A DNA stretch of 24,385 nt. Origin: CAZWUK01 sp964636685. GTDB taxonomy: Bacteria > Bacillota > Clostridia > Christensenellales > CAG-138. A program made the translations under genes and the position numbers. Shown one piece after another: positions 13,630 through 20,907 of the stretch. The stretch covers positions 1 through 24,385 of the forward strand of contig CAZWUK010000031.1 in the NCBI GenBank assembly GCA_964636685.1. Reading direction: 5' to 3'. The notes under the pieces were generated by a model. It worked only from the letters and a program-made list of their open reading frames with translations, did not search any database and had not been told where the DNA came from. Numbering within the stretch: position 1 is the first letter of the stretch; the number at the start of each line of letters is the position of its first letter.

Positions 13630-15045
13630 TTATACCGTCGTCTCGCCGCCCGCGATTTCCTGCTTCGCCGGCTCTGTCACAGGCTTGATCCACTTCATGC
13701 TGTAAAAGTGCGGCAGGTAGATCAGGCACTTGAGCAAATCGTCCGCGCAGATCATGATGATGTAGGTTTCAAGGAACGGCAGCCGCAGCACCAGCCCGCA
13801 GATATAGACAAGCGGCAGCAGCACGGCATACTGCACCACCCCGTCGCCCAACAGACCGATTCTGGTGTCTCCGCCCGCGCGAAAGACGCCGACGACGGTC
13901 AGGTACGGTACGTTCCGGATCCCCACCTCAATGCTGTATACGATCAGCAGAATCACGGCGGTACGGTGCGCAGTCTCGGATAGATCGAACAACCCCACCA
14001 CCGGTTCGCGCAGGAGAAATACGATCAGTCCCAATATGACGCCAAAGATCGGAACAAGTCGCAAAAACCGTCTGGCATAGCTCACGCCCTCGTCAATCTC
14101 CCCCGCGCCGATCCGCTTGCCCACCAGAATATTGCAGGCGTTGCAAATGCCCACAAAAAACACAAACACGATGTTCTCCACCGTTCGAAATACCGTCAGC
14201 GCAGCGTAGTTATCCTGTCCCATCCGTCCGAACACCATGTTGACGCCCACAATCGACAGCGACCAAATCAATTCGTTAAACAGCACCGGAAACACCCGCT
14301 TCCAGAACGGGCCAAGGAAGCCTTTGACGTCCAGCAGCTCCTTGAGCGGAGAGATAATAATGTTCTTTTCCTTGATCGATAGGATCAGTATGATCGCGGG
14401 ATTCATCAGCGAGCTGATCGCTGTCGCCAGTCCCGCGCCTGCAACCCCCATCGCCGGAAGCCCAAACGCGCCAAAGATGAAGATGTAGTTCAGCGCCACG
14501 TTCGCAAGGCTCGCCACGATGCTGGAAATCATCGGCAGACGCACCTGCTCCGTAGAACGCAGCACGACGCAGAGCGGCGTATAAATGCAAATGCCGAAAA
14601 AGGAAAAGCATGCGTACGTCAGATATTGCGCTCCCGCCTCGATCAGCGGCTGCTCGTCGGTGAGCAGCAACATGACGCGTTCCGGAAACGAAAAGCAAAG
14701 CGCCGTAAACACGATCCCCAGCGGAACCGCAAACAGCAGCGCCGCGCCAAAGGAGCGCTGCACACCCCGCCGGTTTCCCGCGCCATGATACTGCGCAATG
14801 AATACCGAGCTGCCGCTCGAAAGTCCGAACACGATCAGCTCTATCAAAAAGGAAGCTTGTCCCGCAAGCCCCACCGCAGCAATAGACGTATCCCCCAGCC
14901 GCCCGATCATCAGCGTATCCACCAGCCGAAACGACGTCATCAAAAGATTTTGCAGCGCGATCGGTACCGCCAACGGTAATATCGCCCGCCAGAAGGTTCG
15001 GTCAACCAGCGTCACTTTATGCAGCTTGGGTTTGATGCGTTCCAT
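13630..15045 (-). CDS. MATE-family multidrug/metabolite efflux transporter
   Basis: A cation-coupled exporter in the cytoplasmic membrane. The 471-residue protein shows about twelve hydrophobic segments in two homologous halves. MatE hallmarks include LAVPIALQNLLMTSFRLVDT with IGRLGDTSIAAVGLA near the N-terminus, QYHGAGNRRGVQRSFG after helix 3, and the parallel second-half sequences NELIWSLSIVGVNMVFGRMG and GKRIGAGEIDEG. Substrates cannot be predicted. The start at 15045 has GGAGG 4 nt upstream, slightly close but usable. The gene lies downstream of rlmH on the same strand, but 600 nt of repeats and a gap intervene, so it probably has its own, unseen promoter. Confidence 0.92.
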   Translation of the reverse strand: MERIKPKLHKVTLVDRTFWRAILPLAVPIALQNLLMTSFRLVDTLMIGRLGDTSIAAVGLAGQASFLIELIVFGLSSGSSVFIAQYHGAGNRRGVQRSFGAALLFAVPLGIVFTALCFSFPERVMLLLTDEQPLIEAGAQYLTYACFSFFGICIYTPLCVVLRSTEQVRLPMISSIVASLANVALNYIFIFGAFGLPAMGVAGAGLATAISSLMNPAIILILSIKEKNIIISPLKELLDVKGFLGPFWKRVFPVLFNELIWSLSIVGVNMVFGRMGQDNYAALTVFRTVENIVFVFFVGICNACNILVGKRIGAGEIDEGVSYARRFLRLVPIFGVILGLIVFLLREPVVGLFDLSETAHRTAVILLIVYSIEVGIRNVPYLTVVGVFRAGGDTRIGLLGDGVVQYAVLLPLVYICGLVLRLPFLETYIIMICADDLLKCLIYLPHFYSMKWIKPVTEPAKQEIAGGETTV

Positions 15046-15117
15046 AATTCCTCCATGTTTCCCGCAAAGGCGGTAGCCCCTTATCCTACCTTGATTTTTT
15101 TGTTTCGTCAACCATCC

Positions 15118-15158
15118 TTTCTTTTCTTTCACGAGAAAGAAAAGAAACAAAAGAAAGC
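15118..15158 (+). repeat. Palindromic repeat unit R7 (plus orientation)
   Basis: TTTCTTTTCTTTC (15118-15130), loop ACGA and GAAAGAAAAGAAA (15135-15147) form a perfect 13-bp hairpin, followed by tail CAAAAGAAAGCGGTGTGGCA. Where R4 and R5 have an outer C-G pair, this copy has T-A, a compensated change. Confidence 0.85.
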
Positions 15159-15209
15159 GGTGTGGCAATGGTGGACTTTCTCCTATTCTTGCTTTCTTCT
15201 GCCTGTTGC

Positions 15210-15268
15210 TTTCTGCCTTCACAAGAAAGAAAAGAAACAAAAGAAAGCGAAGATATCTCGGGATTGCA
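15210..15268 (+). repeat. Repeat unit R8 (plus orientation, left arm worn)
   Basis: A decayed left arm (TTTCTGCCTTC), loop ACAA and an intact right arm GAAAGAAAAGAAA are followed by tail CAAAAGAAAGCGAAGATATC and CTCGGGATTG. The tail shows that the CAAAAG and CAAGAAA subfamilies share the AAGATAWCTCGGG core. R8 is tandem to R7 through a CTGCCTGTTGCTTTC linker. Confidence 0.75.
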
Positions 15269-15296
15269 ACGGCTATTCAGGCATTGTTAAAAAAGC

Positions 15297-15385
15297 AGAG
15301 ACAGACAACGATTGTCCGTCTCTCAAACCCCGAGTTATCTTCGCTTTTTCTTGCCTACTTCTTTTTCTCGCGAAAAAGAAGTAGG
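15297..15385 (-). repeat. Palindromic repeat unit R9 with terminator hairpin (minus orientation)
   Basis: On the minus strand a perfect 14-bp hairpin (arms 15372-15385 and 15354-15367, loop GCGA) leads into tail GCAAGAAAAAGCGAAGATAA and CTCGGGGTTT. A terminal 12-bp stem follows (15297-15308 with 15312-15323); its single mismatch becomes G-U only on this strand. GCTTTTTT follows. The layout is that of an intrinsic terminator read in element orientation. Confidence 0.85.
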
Positions 15386-15408
15386 TCGTTCTCCCGATTC
15401 CCAAAAAC

Positions 15409-15491
15409 AGAGACAGACAAAGCCTGTCCGTCTCTTAAACCCCGAGTTATCTTCGCTTTTTCTTGCCTACTTCTTTTTCTCGCGAAAAAGA
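15409..15491 (-). repeat. Palindromic repeat unit R10 (minus orientation), cut by the second gap
   Basis: Nearly identical to R9. The terminal stem is 15409-15419 with 15425-15435 (loop GGCTT on the minus strand), followed by GTTTTT. The palindrome is truncated by the N-run at 15492. Confidence 0.8.
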
Positions 15492-15591
15492 NNNNNNNNN
15501 NNNNNNNNNNNNNNNNNNNNNNNNNNNNNNNNNNNNNNNNNNNNNNNNNNNNNNNNNNNNNNNNNNNNNNNNNNNNNNNNNNNNNNNNNNN
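15492..15591. other. Assembly gap of exactly 100 N
   Basis: The 48 bases before the gap (15444-15491) and the 48 after it (15592-15639) are identical repeat sequence. The number of repeat copies here is therefore unknown. Confidence 0.98.
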
Positions 15592-15645
15592 GAGTTATCT
15601 TCGCTTTTTCTTGCCTACTTCTTTTTCTCGCGAAAAAGAAGTAGG
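15592..15645 (-). repeat. Palindromic repeat unit R11 directly abutting the rlmH stop
   Basis: On the minus strand the 14-bp perfect hairpin (arms 15632-15645 and 15614-15627, loop GCGA) begins at the very next base after the rlmH stop codon, followed by tail GCAAGAAAAAGCGAAGATAA. The rest lies in the gap. Confidence 0.85.
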
Positions 15646-16125
15646 TTATTTGTGGTAGGTTTCACCGGCGCGGATCTTGAACGCGCGATAGATCTGTTCG
15701 AGCAGCATCACGCGCGCCAAGCGGTGCGGGAATGTCATGTCCGACATCGACATCCGCTCATCGGCGCGCGCAAGCACCGCCTGCGACAACCCCAGCGACC
15801 CGCCGATCACAAAATCGACCGTCTGTCTCCCGTCGTCAAAGAGCGCCGTCAAGCGCTCTGAAAATTTGACCGAGTCCATCCGCTTCCCGTCGATGCACAG
15901 CGCGATCACATGCTCCCCGGGACGAATCCTAGCTAGCAAGCGCTCGCCCTCCTTGTCCATCGCCTGCCGCGCTTCGGCGTCGCTGTAAGAGTCCGGCGTC
16001 TTCTCGTCCGGCGCCTCGCAAATCTCTATCTGGCAGTAGCGTCCAAGCCGCTTACTGTATTCCGCCGCAGCTTCAATGTAGAACTTGTCCTTGAGCTTTC
16101 CCACGCACAGGATGCGAATGTTCAT
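15646..16125 (-). CDS. rlmH: 23S rRNA (pseudouridine1915-N3)-methyltransferase RlmH
   Basis: It methylates N3 of pseudouridine 1915 in helix 69 of 23S rRNA on the assembled ribosome, using S-adenosylmethionine; it is a small SPOUT-fold dimer. At 159 residues the length is normal. The start MNIRILCVGKLKDKFY, the knot region VIGGSLGLS, and the highly conserved end MTFPHRLARVMLLEQIYRAFKI...YHK are all present. It follows walJ by only 12 nt, so the two form an operon; this pair is a common Firmicute neighbourhood. A repeat hairpin starts immediately after the stop codon and replaces any ordinary 3' UTR. Confidence 0.96.
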   Translation of the reverse strand: MNIRILCVGKLKDKFYIEAAAEYSKRLGRYCQIEICEAPDEKTPDSYSDAEARQAMDKEGERLLARIRPGEHVIALCIDGKRMDSVKFSERLTALFDDGRQTVDFVIGGSLGLSQAVLARADERMSMSDMTFPHRLARVMLLEQIYRAFKIRAGETYHK

Positions 16126-16137
16126 AGCGTTTTTCCT

Positions 16138-16929
16138 TTATGCGCCCAAGTCGAATACGCCGCAGGGATAGTCGCGCTCGGCGGCGATGATGTGCATGTC
16201 GTCCAGGCAGCCCGCGTCCTCCAGCACCGTCTGCACGGTCACAAGCGCCAGCTCTTTTGTGTTGTTCTCCTGCGACAAATGCCCGAGGATCACGTTCCGA
16301 ACGCCCTTGTCGTGCAGGCGCACAAGCGTCAGCCCCGCGTCCTCGTTGCACAAATGTCCCCGTGCGGACAATATCCGCTTTTTGAGCGAGTACGGATAGC
16401 TGCCGGCGTTGAGCATGTCCACGTCGTGGTTTGCTTCAAGCAGCAGCAGATCCGATTTTTCCAGTATCCCGATCAGGCGCGCGTCCACATGCCCCACGTC
16501 GGTCATGACCGCGCACTTTTTTCCGTCGTATTCAAAGGTGTAGCCCACCGAATGCACGCTGTCGTGCGGCGTGGAAAACGGGAATATCCGCACGCCCTTG
16601 AAGTAAAACGGATGATCCGACTCAAACACGCGCACGCTCGGCTGCGGAATGTTGGGGTCGCAGCGCTTCATCTGCGCCCAGCAATCGGCGTTTGCGTAGA
16701 CGGGGATGTGATATTTTCGCGCCAGCACCCCCACGCCCTTAATGTGATCGGAATGCTCATGCGTCACGACAATCGCGTCGATGTTTGCCATTTCCACATC
16801 GACAAGCGCCAACAGCTCCGTAATGCGCTTTGCCGTAACGCCCGCATCCACAAGGATATTGGCGTCGCCGGCGGACAACAAGGAACAGTTGCCCGAAGAA
16901 CCGCTGCACAGCGGACAAAATTTCATCAT
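16138..16929 (-). CDS. walJ: Metallo-beta-lactamase fold hydrolase WalJ (YycJ)
   Basis: A cytoplasmic metal-dependent hydrolase of the YycJ/WalJ family, thought to be a nuclease and linked in Firmicutes to the WalKR cell-wall pathway and to coordination of division with replication. The 263-residue protein begins MKFCPLCSGSSGNCSL, carries the metal-binding THEHSDH motif (about residue 55-61), further ligands in MTDVGH and LEANHD, and GHLSQEN near the end. The start is one of two tandem ATGs (16929 or 16926) after GGGGAAGG; the open frame continues to 16968 without a better start. It is the first gene of a walJ-rlmH operon with a good promoter, divergent from ispE. No walK or walR is in the window. 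Confidence 0.92.
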   Translation of the reverse strand: MMKFCPLCSGSSGNCSLLSAGDANILVDAGVTAKRITELLALVDVEMANIDAIVVTHEHSDHIKGVGVLARKYHIPVYANADCWAQMKRCDPNIPQPSVRVFESDHPFYFKGVRIFPFSTPHDSVHSVGYTFEYDGKKCAVMTDVGHVDARLIGILEKSDLLLLEANHDVDMLNAGSYPYSLKKRILSARGHLCNEDAGLTLVRLHDKGVRNVILGHLSQENNTKELALVTVQTVLEDAGCLDDMHIIAAERDYPCGVFDLGA

Positions 16930-16988
16930 GATAGCCTTCCCCTGCCGCAAAACCCTGCTTGCGGCCAATCTGCAAATCCATTCTTTTT

Positions 16989-17017
16989 ATCATATCGGCA
17001 CAGGGATCAAAAAGCAA
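16989..17017 (-). promoter_or_regulatory. walJ: Promoter of the walJ-rlmH operon
   Basis: On the minus strand TTGCTT (17012-17017), exactly 17 nt, then TATGAT (16989-16994). The leader to the walJ start is about 50 nt and holds GGGGAAGG. Confidence 0.6.
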
Positions 17018-17069
17018 GCTTCCCGCGCGGTTACATCCAGTATATTCTATGGCGTAACAGAAAAAGGTT

Positions 17070-17078
17070 TGTTATAAT
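17070..17078 (+). promoter_or_regulatory. ispE: Extended -10 promoter of ispE
   Basis: TGT followed by a perfect TATAAT (17073-17078) is an extended -10 element. No good -35 box is visible. The expected start site, about 7 nt downstream, coincides with the A of the ispE ATG at 17085. Confidence 0.6.
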
Positions 17079-17084
17079 GCAAGC

Positions 17085-17906
17085 ATGGATAGTATGACTG
17101 TAAGAGCCTATGCAAAGCTCAACCTGACGCTCGGCGTACTGTACCGCCGCACGGACGGCTATCATGCGCTCGATACCATCATGCAAGCGGTGGATCTTTA
17201 CGATACCGTGACGGTCACACGCGCATCAGATGTTTCTGTCACCGCCGTCGGGATGCGGCTTCCTTATGAAAATACATTGAAAAAAGCGGCCGAGCTTTAC
17301 CGCGCCGTCACCGGAAAAGGCGCAAGCATCCGCGTCGTTAAAACGATCCCGGCGGAAGCGGGTATGGGCGGCGGCAGCGCGGACGCGGCGGCGGTGCTGT
17401 ATGCGCTCGACCGGCTTTACGGCGAAACGGGCCGCGCGCAGCTTTTCGACATGGCGCTCTCCGTGGGCGCGGACGTTCCCTTCTGCCTGCACGGCGGCGT
17501 TGCGCGCTGCGAGGGCGTCGGGGAGATCATCACGCCGCTTCCCGGTTTTTTGCTGCACTTTGTCGTGGCAAAGCCAAAGGAGGGCGTCAGCACCAAAGCG
17601 CTCTTTTCCCGTCTGACGCTGCCAAGATCCCGTCCCGATACCGCGGGCGCGATTGCCGCGCTTGCCGCGGGCGATGTGGAAAAGCTTGGCGCGTGTCTTT
17701 CCAACGCCTTGCAGCAGCCCGCCGTCGAGCTTGTCCCCGAAATCGGCACGCTCCTAACGCAGCTCAAGGACGCGGGCGCTGTCGGCGTTTCCATGACCGG
17801 CTCGGGCAGCGCGGTGTTTGGCCTGTTCCGCGACGAACAAAGCGCGCTTTCGGCAAAGAACGCGGTATCTCATGCCGCTTTCTCGGCATATTGTAAAAGC
17901 GTTTAG
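17085..17906 (+). CDS. ispE: 4-diphosphocytidyl-2-C-methyl-D-erythritol kinase
   Basis: A GHMP-family kinase of the MEP pathway to isoprenoid precursors; it phosphorylates the 2-hydroxyl of CDP-methylerythritol using ATP. The 273-residue protein shows the start AYAKLNLTLGVLYRRTDGYH, the ATP-binding GHMP motif PAEAGMGGGSADAAA (about residues 88-102), DVPFCLHGG, and the late MTGSGSAVFG glycine-rich motif. Length is normal. Two in-frame ATGs (17085 and 17094) exist and neither has a ribosome-binding site. The -10 box lies just 6 nt before the first, so the message is probably leaderless. It is transcribed divergently from walJ. The gene uses TAG as its stop, which shows that TAG is a normal stop codon in this genome. 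Confidence 0.95.
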   Translation: MDSMTVRAYAKLNLTLGVLYRRTDGYHALDTIMQAVDLYDTVTVTRASDVSVTAVGMRLPYENTLKKAAELYRAVTGKGASIRVVKTIPAEAGMGGGSADAAAVLYALDRLYGETGRAQLFDMALSVGADVPFCLHGGVARCEGVGEIITPLPGFLLHFVVAKPKEGVSTKALFSRLTLPRSRPDTAGAIAALAAGDVEKLGACLSNALQQPAVELVPEIGTLLTQLKDAGAVGVSMTGSGSAVFGLFRDEQSALSAKNAVSHAAFSAYCKSV

Positions 17907-18029
17907 CCGACGTGTATCGGCAATGTGAATAATCCGCGAATAATCGCCGCCGTCCCTTTTTTCAATGGCGTAAATTCTGTAAACTGTGCTAAGAACGGTC
18001 ATTCGCCGCGACCGTAACGAGGTGTTGAG

Positions 18030-20864
18030 ATGTTGAAGAAAAAACTGGCTCTTTTGATCGCCGTGGTCATGGCGGCGCTCGCCATCCCCTTTTCCGGGAA
18101 CGTGGCGCACGCGGACATGACCTATATTCGCGTGCTGTTGTCCACCAACGGCGCAAAGAGCATTGCCATGACTGTGAACGGCACCTATACGCTGGAGGAG
18201 GCGGGCGTCGGCTTTACCGGCGGCAAGCTCACCGTCTCCGGTTCGGGCGGTGTCGTTACCGTCACCCATTCCGAGCTGGGGCAGCTCTATTCGGGCGGCA
18301 GCGTCACCATCACAAGGAACGTTCTTTCGCGTGACGCCGGCTCAATCTCCCTCTCCGGGCTGTATGGCACGCGTTTTTACCTCGGACACTTTTCCATCAC
18401 CGCCAAGGATTCCGTGCTGGCCGTAGTCAACCGCGTCCCGCTGACGCACTATCTTTACGGCGTTGTCGGGCACGAAATGAGCAACACCTTCCCCGTCGAA
18501 GCGCTCAAGGCGCAGGCGGTCGCCGCCAAGGGCTACGCGCTGCGGCATACGGGCGGTTCGGGCAGCTATGACATCGGCGACACCTCCTCGGATCAGGTCT
18601 ACAAGGGCTATACCTCCACCTATACCAACGTCATCGCCGCCGTAGACGCCACCGCTGCCGACGCGCTCTACTATAACAACGAAATCATGACCTGCTTTTA
18701 TGCCGCTTCCAACGGCGGCTATATGCTAAAGCCCAGCAGCGTCTGGAACGGCGACTCGCCCTATGACGGCGCCTATTCGGAGGGCATTGACGAATACGAC
18801 CTCAAAAACCCGTCCTCGCCGCGCGAGATCGTATACTTTCCCAAGACGTTCGCGCAAACAGCCGTTTCCGACGCGCTGTACGCCTTTGTGCTGGGCAAGG
18901 TGAAGGCGGCGCTTGCCGCGACTCCCACGACCGTACCGGAGGGCTACCTTTTTGATACGATCGTGTCGGTTGACCAACTGGCGACCACCTCGTCCACCGG
19001 CTCTACCGAGATTTACCGGGGGCACGCGAGCGCCACCATGCAGCTTACGCTGTCGGCAAAGCTTGACCCCAAACACCCGATGCCCGCGCCGACGCTGACG
19101 CCCGCTCCAACCGAAGTCCCCACGCCGACGCCGTCTCCCACCCCAACGTTTGCGCCGACGCCCTCTCCCACCCCGACCTTTGCGCCAACGCTGACGCCTG
19201 AACCGGGAACAGAGGGCGGCGAGCCGACGCCTTCCCCGACGCCGACCTTTGAACCGACGCCGTCTCTCACCCCAACCTTCCCGGGCAGCGGCGCTGTCGC
19301 CACTCCGGCGCCGACCGCAACCCCGATACCGGAAGCAGTGACCTTTCCGGTTGTGATTACGTTTGCGCTCTCCGAATTGACGGACAACGGCTTCTTTACC
19401 AACGCCTCGCTGCGCATTGTCTATGGCGTAAGCGACGCAAACGGCGCCTCCGTCTACCACGTCCGCTACGGGCACGGCGTTGGCATGAGCCAGCGCGGCG
19501 CGCAGCAAATGGCGCTGGAGGGCAAGAACTACCGTGATATTCTCGCCTACTATTACGGCGGCGCGACCATCGGCGCCATCAGCGTGATTTCACCCGAGAC
19601 TGCCGAAGCCGTACCGACCCCCGCGCCGATTGTGACCACCGGCAAGGCGACCGGACGCGTTAAGACCGCCTCGGTCAACTTCCGCAGCGGCCCATCCACA
19701 AGCTACAAAAGTCTGGGCTCGCTCTCGCGCGACACCGAGCTGCTGCTTGACGGCATGGACGGCGACTGGTACCTCGTCACCGTGCGCGATACCGGCGTTT
19801 CCGGGTACATTCACTCCAATTACGTCACCCTCACCAGCGCCAATATTGTGGCGACAGGCGTTGTTACAGGCTCCGCGGTCAATTTCCGCGCCGGCCCGTC
19901 CACGAGCTACAAAAGCCTCGGCAAGCTCGCGCGCAGCGCAAATCTTTCCATTTACGGCATGGAAAACGGCTGGTACAAGGTGCAGGTCGTCTCCACCGGC
20001 ACGACGGGCTACGTCATTAAAAATTACGTGTCCCTGACCAGTACCAGCGTACCGATTGCCACCGCGGAGCCGACCGCGACCCCGGAGCCGCCGTTGATTA
20101 CCAATACGCCGGCCACCGTCACCAACACGCCGGAGCCCGGCACGACGCCCGCGCCGTCGCCGACCCCGACGCAGCTGCCGCAAAACGTTACGCCGACCCC
20201 CGTTCCCACGGATTCCCCAGCGCCGACGGATCAGCCCTCCGGCGCTTACAGCGCGACCGGCTCTATCAACGGCACCGCCGTCAACATTCGCACGGGCGCC
20301 TCAACCTCTACGGACAGCCGCGGCAAGCTGGGGCGCGACACCCTCCTTGGCGTCTACACCAAGGTTGGCAACTGGTATCGCGTCCGCGTGCTTGCCACCG
20401 GACTTGAGGGCTATGTCTACGCGCGCTACGTTGCGCTGGACGATATGCCGTCCTCCACCGATACCGCCGAAAACGCTGCCTACATCAGTACAAGCGGCGT
20501 CGCCATCCGAAAAGGCCCGTCCACCAGCGAAAACCGCATCGCGCGGCTTTCACGCAACACCGCCGTGACCGTGACGGGTTCCGTCGGCAGCTGGTATAAG
20601 GTGACGATCACCGCCACCGGCGTATCCGGCTACGTATTCAACAAATACGTGACCTTCCGCAGCGCCGTCACGAGCAACGGCAGCTATGGTGTCATCAGCA
20701 CCAAGCTCAATCTGCGCTCTGCGCCCTCGACCTCCGGCACACAGGTGCTTCTGACCATGCAGCGCGGCGCCATCGTCACCGTCCACTCCGTTGTAAGCGG
20801 CTGGGCGTATATCACCGTCAACGGCGTGTCCGGCTACTGCGTGGCGCGCTATGTCATTCGATAA
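18030..20864 (+). CDS. Secreted SpoIID/LytB-domain protein with five SH3b domains
   Basis: A 944-residue exported cell-wall protein. Residues 1-29 are a signal peptide (ending VAHAD). A SpoIID/LytB domain follows (about 30-350), with YLYGVVGHEMSNTFPVEALKAQ. This family includes the sporulation lytic transglycosylase SpoIID. The domain is interrupted by a Pro/Thr-rich stretch (about 352-440, PTPSPTPTFAP-like repeats) before its closing part, YGHGVGMSQRGAQQMA and YYYGG (to about 515). Five SH3b domains follow (about 540-605, 606-673, 737-806, 812-876, 883-944), with a second Pro/Thr linker between the second and third. SH3b 1 and 2 are close copies even at DNA level. GAGG lies 9 nt before the ATG. 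The M23 peptidase gene follows, echoing the spoIID-spoIIQ pairing of Clostridia, but SH3b domains are not usual in SpoIID, so a vegetative wall-remodelling role is equally possible. Confidence 0.88.
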   Translation: MLKKKLALLIAVVMAALAIPFSGNVAHADMTYIRVLLSTNGAKSIAMTVNGTYTLEEAGVGFTGGKLTVSGSGGVVTVTHSELGQLYSGGSVTITRNVLSRDAGSISLSGLYGTRFYLGHFSITAKDSVLAVVNRVPLTHYLYGVVGHEMSNTFPVEALKAQAVAAKGYALRHTGGSGSYDIGDTSSDQVYKGYTSTYTNVIAAVDATAADALYYNNEIMTCFYAASNGGYMLKPSSVWNGDSPYDGAYSEGIDEYDLKNPSSPREIVYFPKTFAQTAVSDALYAFVLGKVKAALAATPTTVPEGYLFDTIVSVDQLATTSSTGSTEIYRGHASATMQLTLSAKLDPKHPMPAPTLTPAPTEVPTPTPSPTPTFAPTPSPTPTFAPTLTPEPGTEGGEPTPSPTPTFEPTPSLTPTFPGSGAVATPAPTATPIPEAVTFPVVITFALSELTDNGFFTNASLRIVYGVSDANGASVYHVRYGHGVGMSQRGAQQMALEGKNYRDILAYYYGGATIGAISVISPETAEAVPTPAPIVTTGKATGRVKTASVNFRSGPSTSYKSLGSLSRDTELLLDGMDGDWYLVTVRDTGVSGYIHSNYVTLTSANIVATGVVTGSAVNFRAGPSTSYKSLGKLARSANLSIYGMENGWYKVQVVSTGTTGYVIKNYVSLTSTSVPIATAEPTATPEPPLITNTPATVTNTPEPGTTPAPSPTPTQLPQNVTPTPVPTDSPAPTDQPSGAYSATGSINGTAVNIRTGASTSTDSRGKLGRDTLLGVYTKVGNWYRVRVLATGLEGYVYARYVALDDMPSSTDTAENAAYISTSGVAIRKGPSTSENRIARLSRNTAVTVTGSVGSWYKVTITATGVSGYVFNKYVTFRSAVTSNGSYGVISTKLNLRSAPSTSGTQVLLTMQRGAIVTVHSVVSGWAYITVNGVSGYCVARYVIR

Positions 20865-20907
20865 AATTCACACCGCGCACCTTGCGGTGCGGGAAAGGAG
20901 GCCCCGC

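Noticed and set aside
9337..15645. Insertion sequence or MITE with classic terminal inverted repeats and target-site duplications
   Set aside because: The palindrome is internal to one end of each unit, the two ends of a unit do not match as inverted repeats, I could not find flanking direct duplications, and there is no transposase in the window. A mobile origin by another route stays open.
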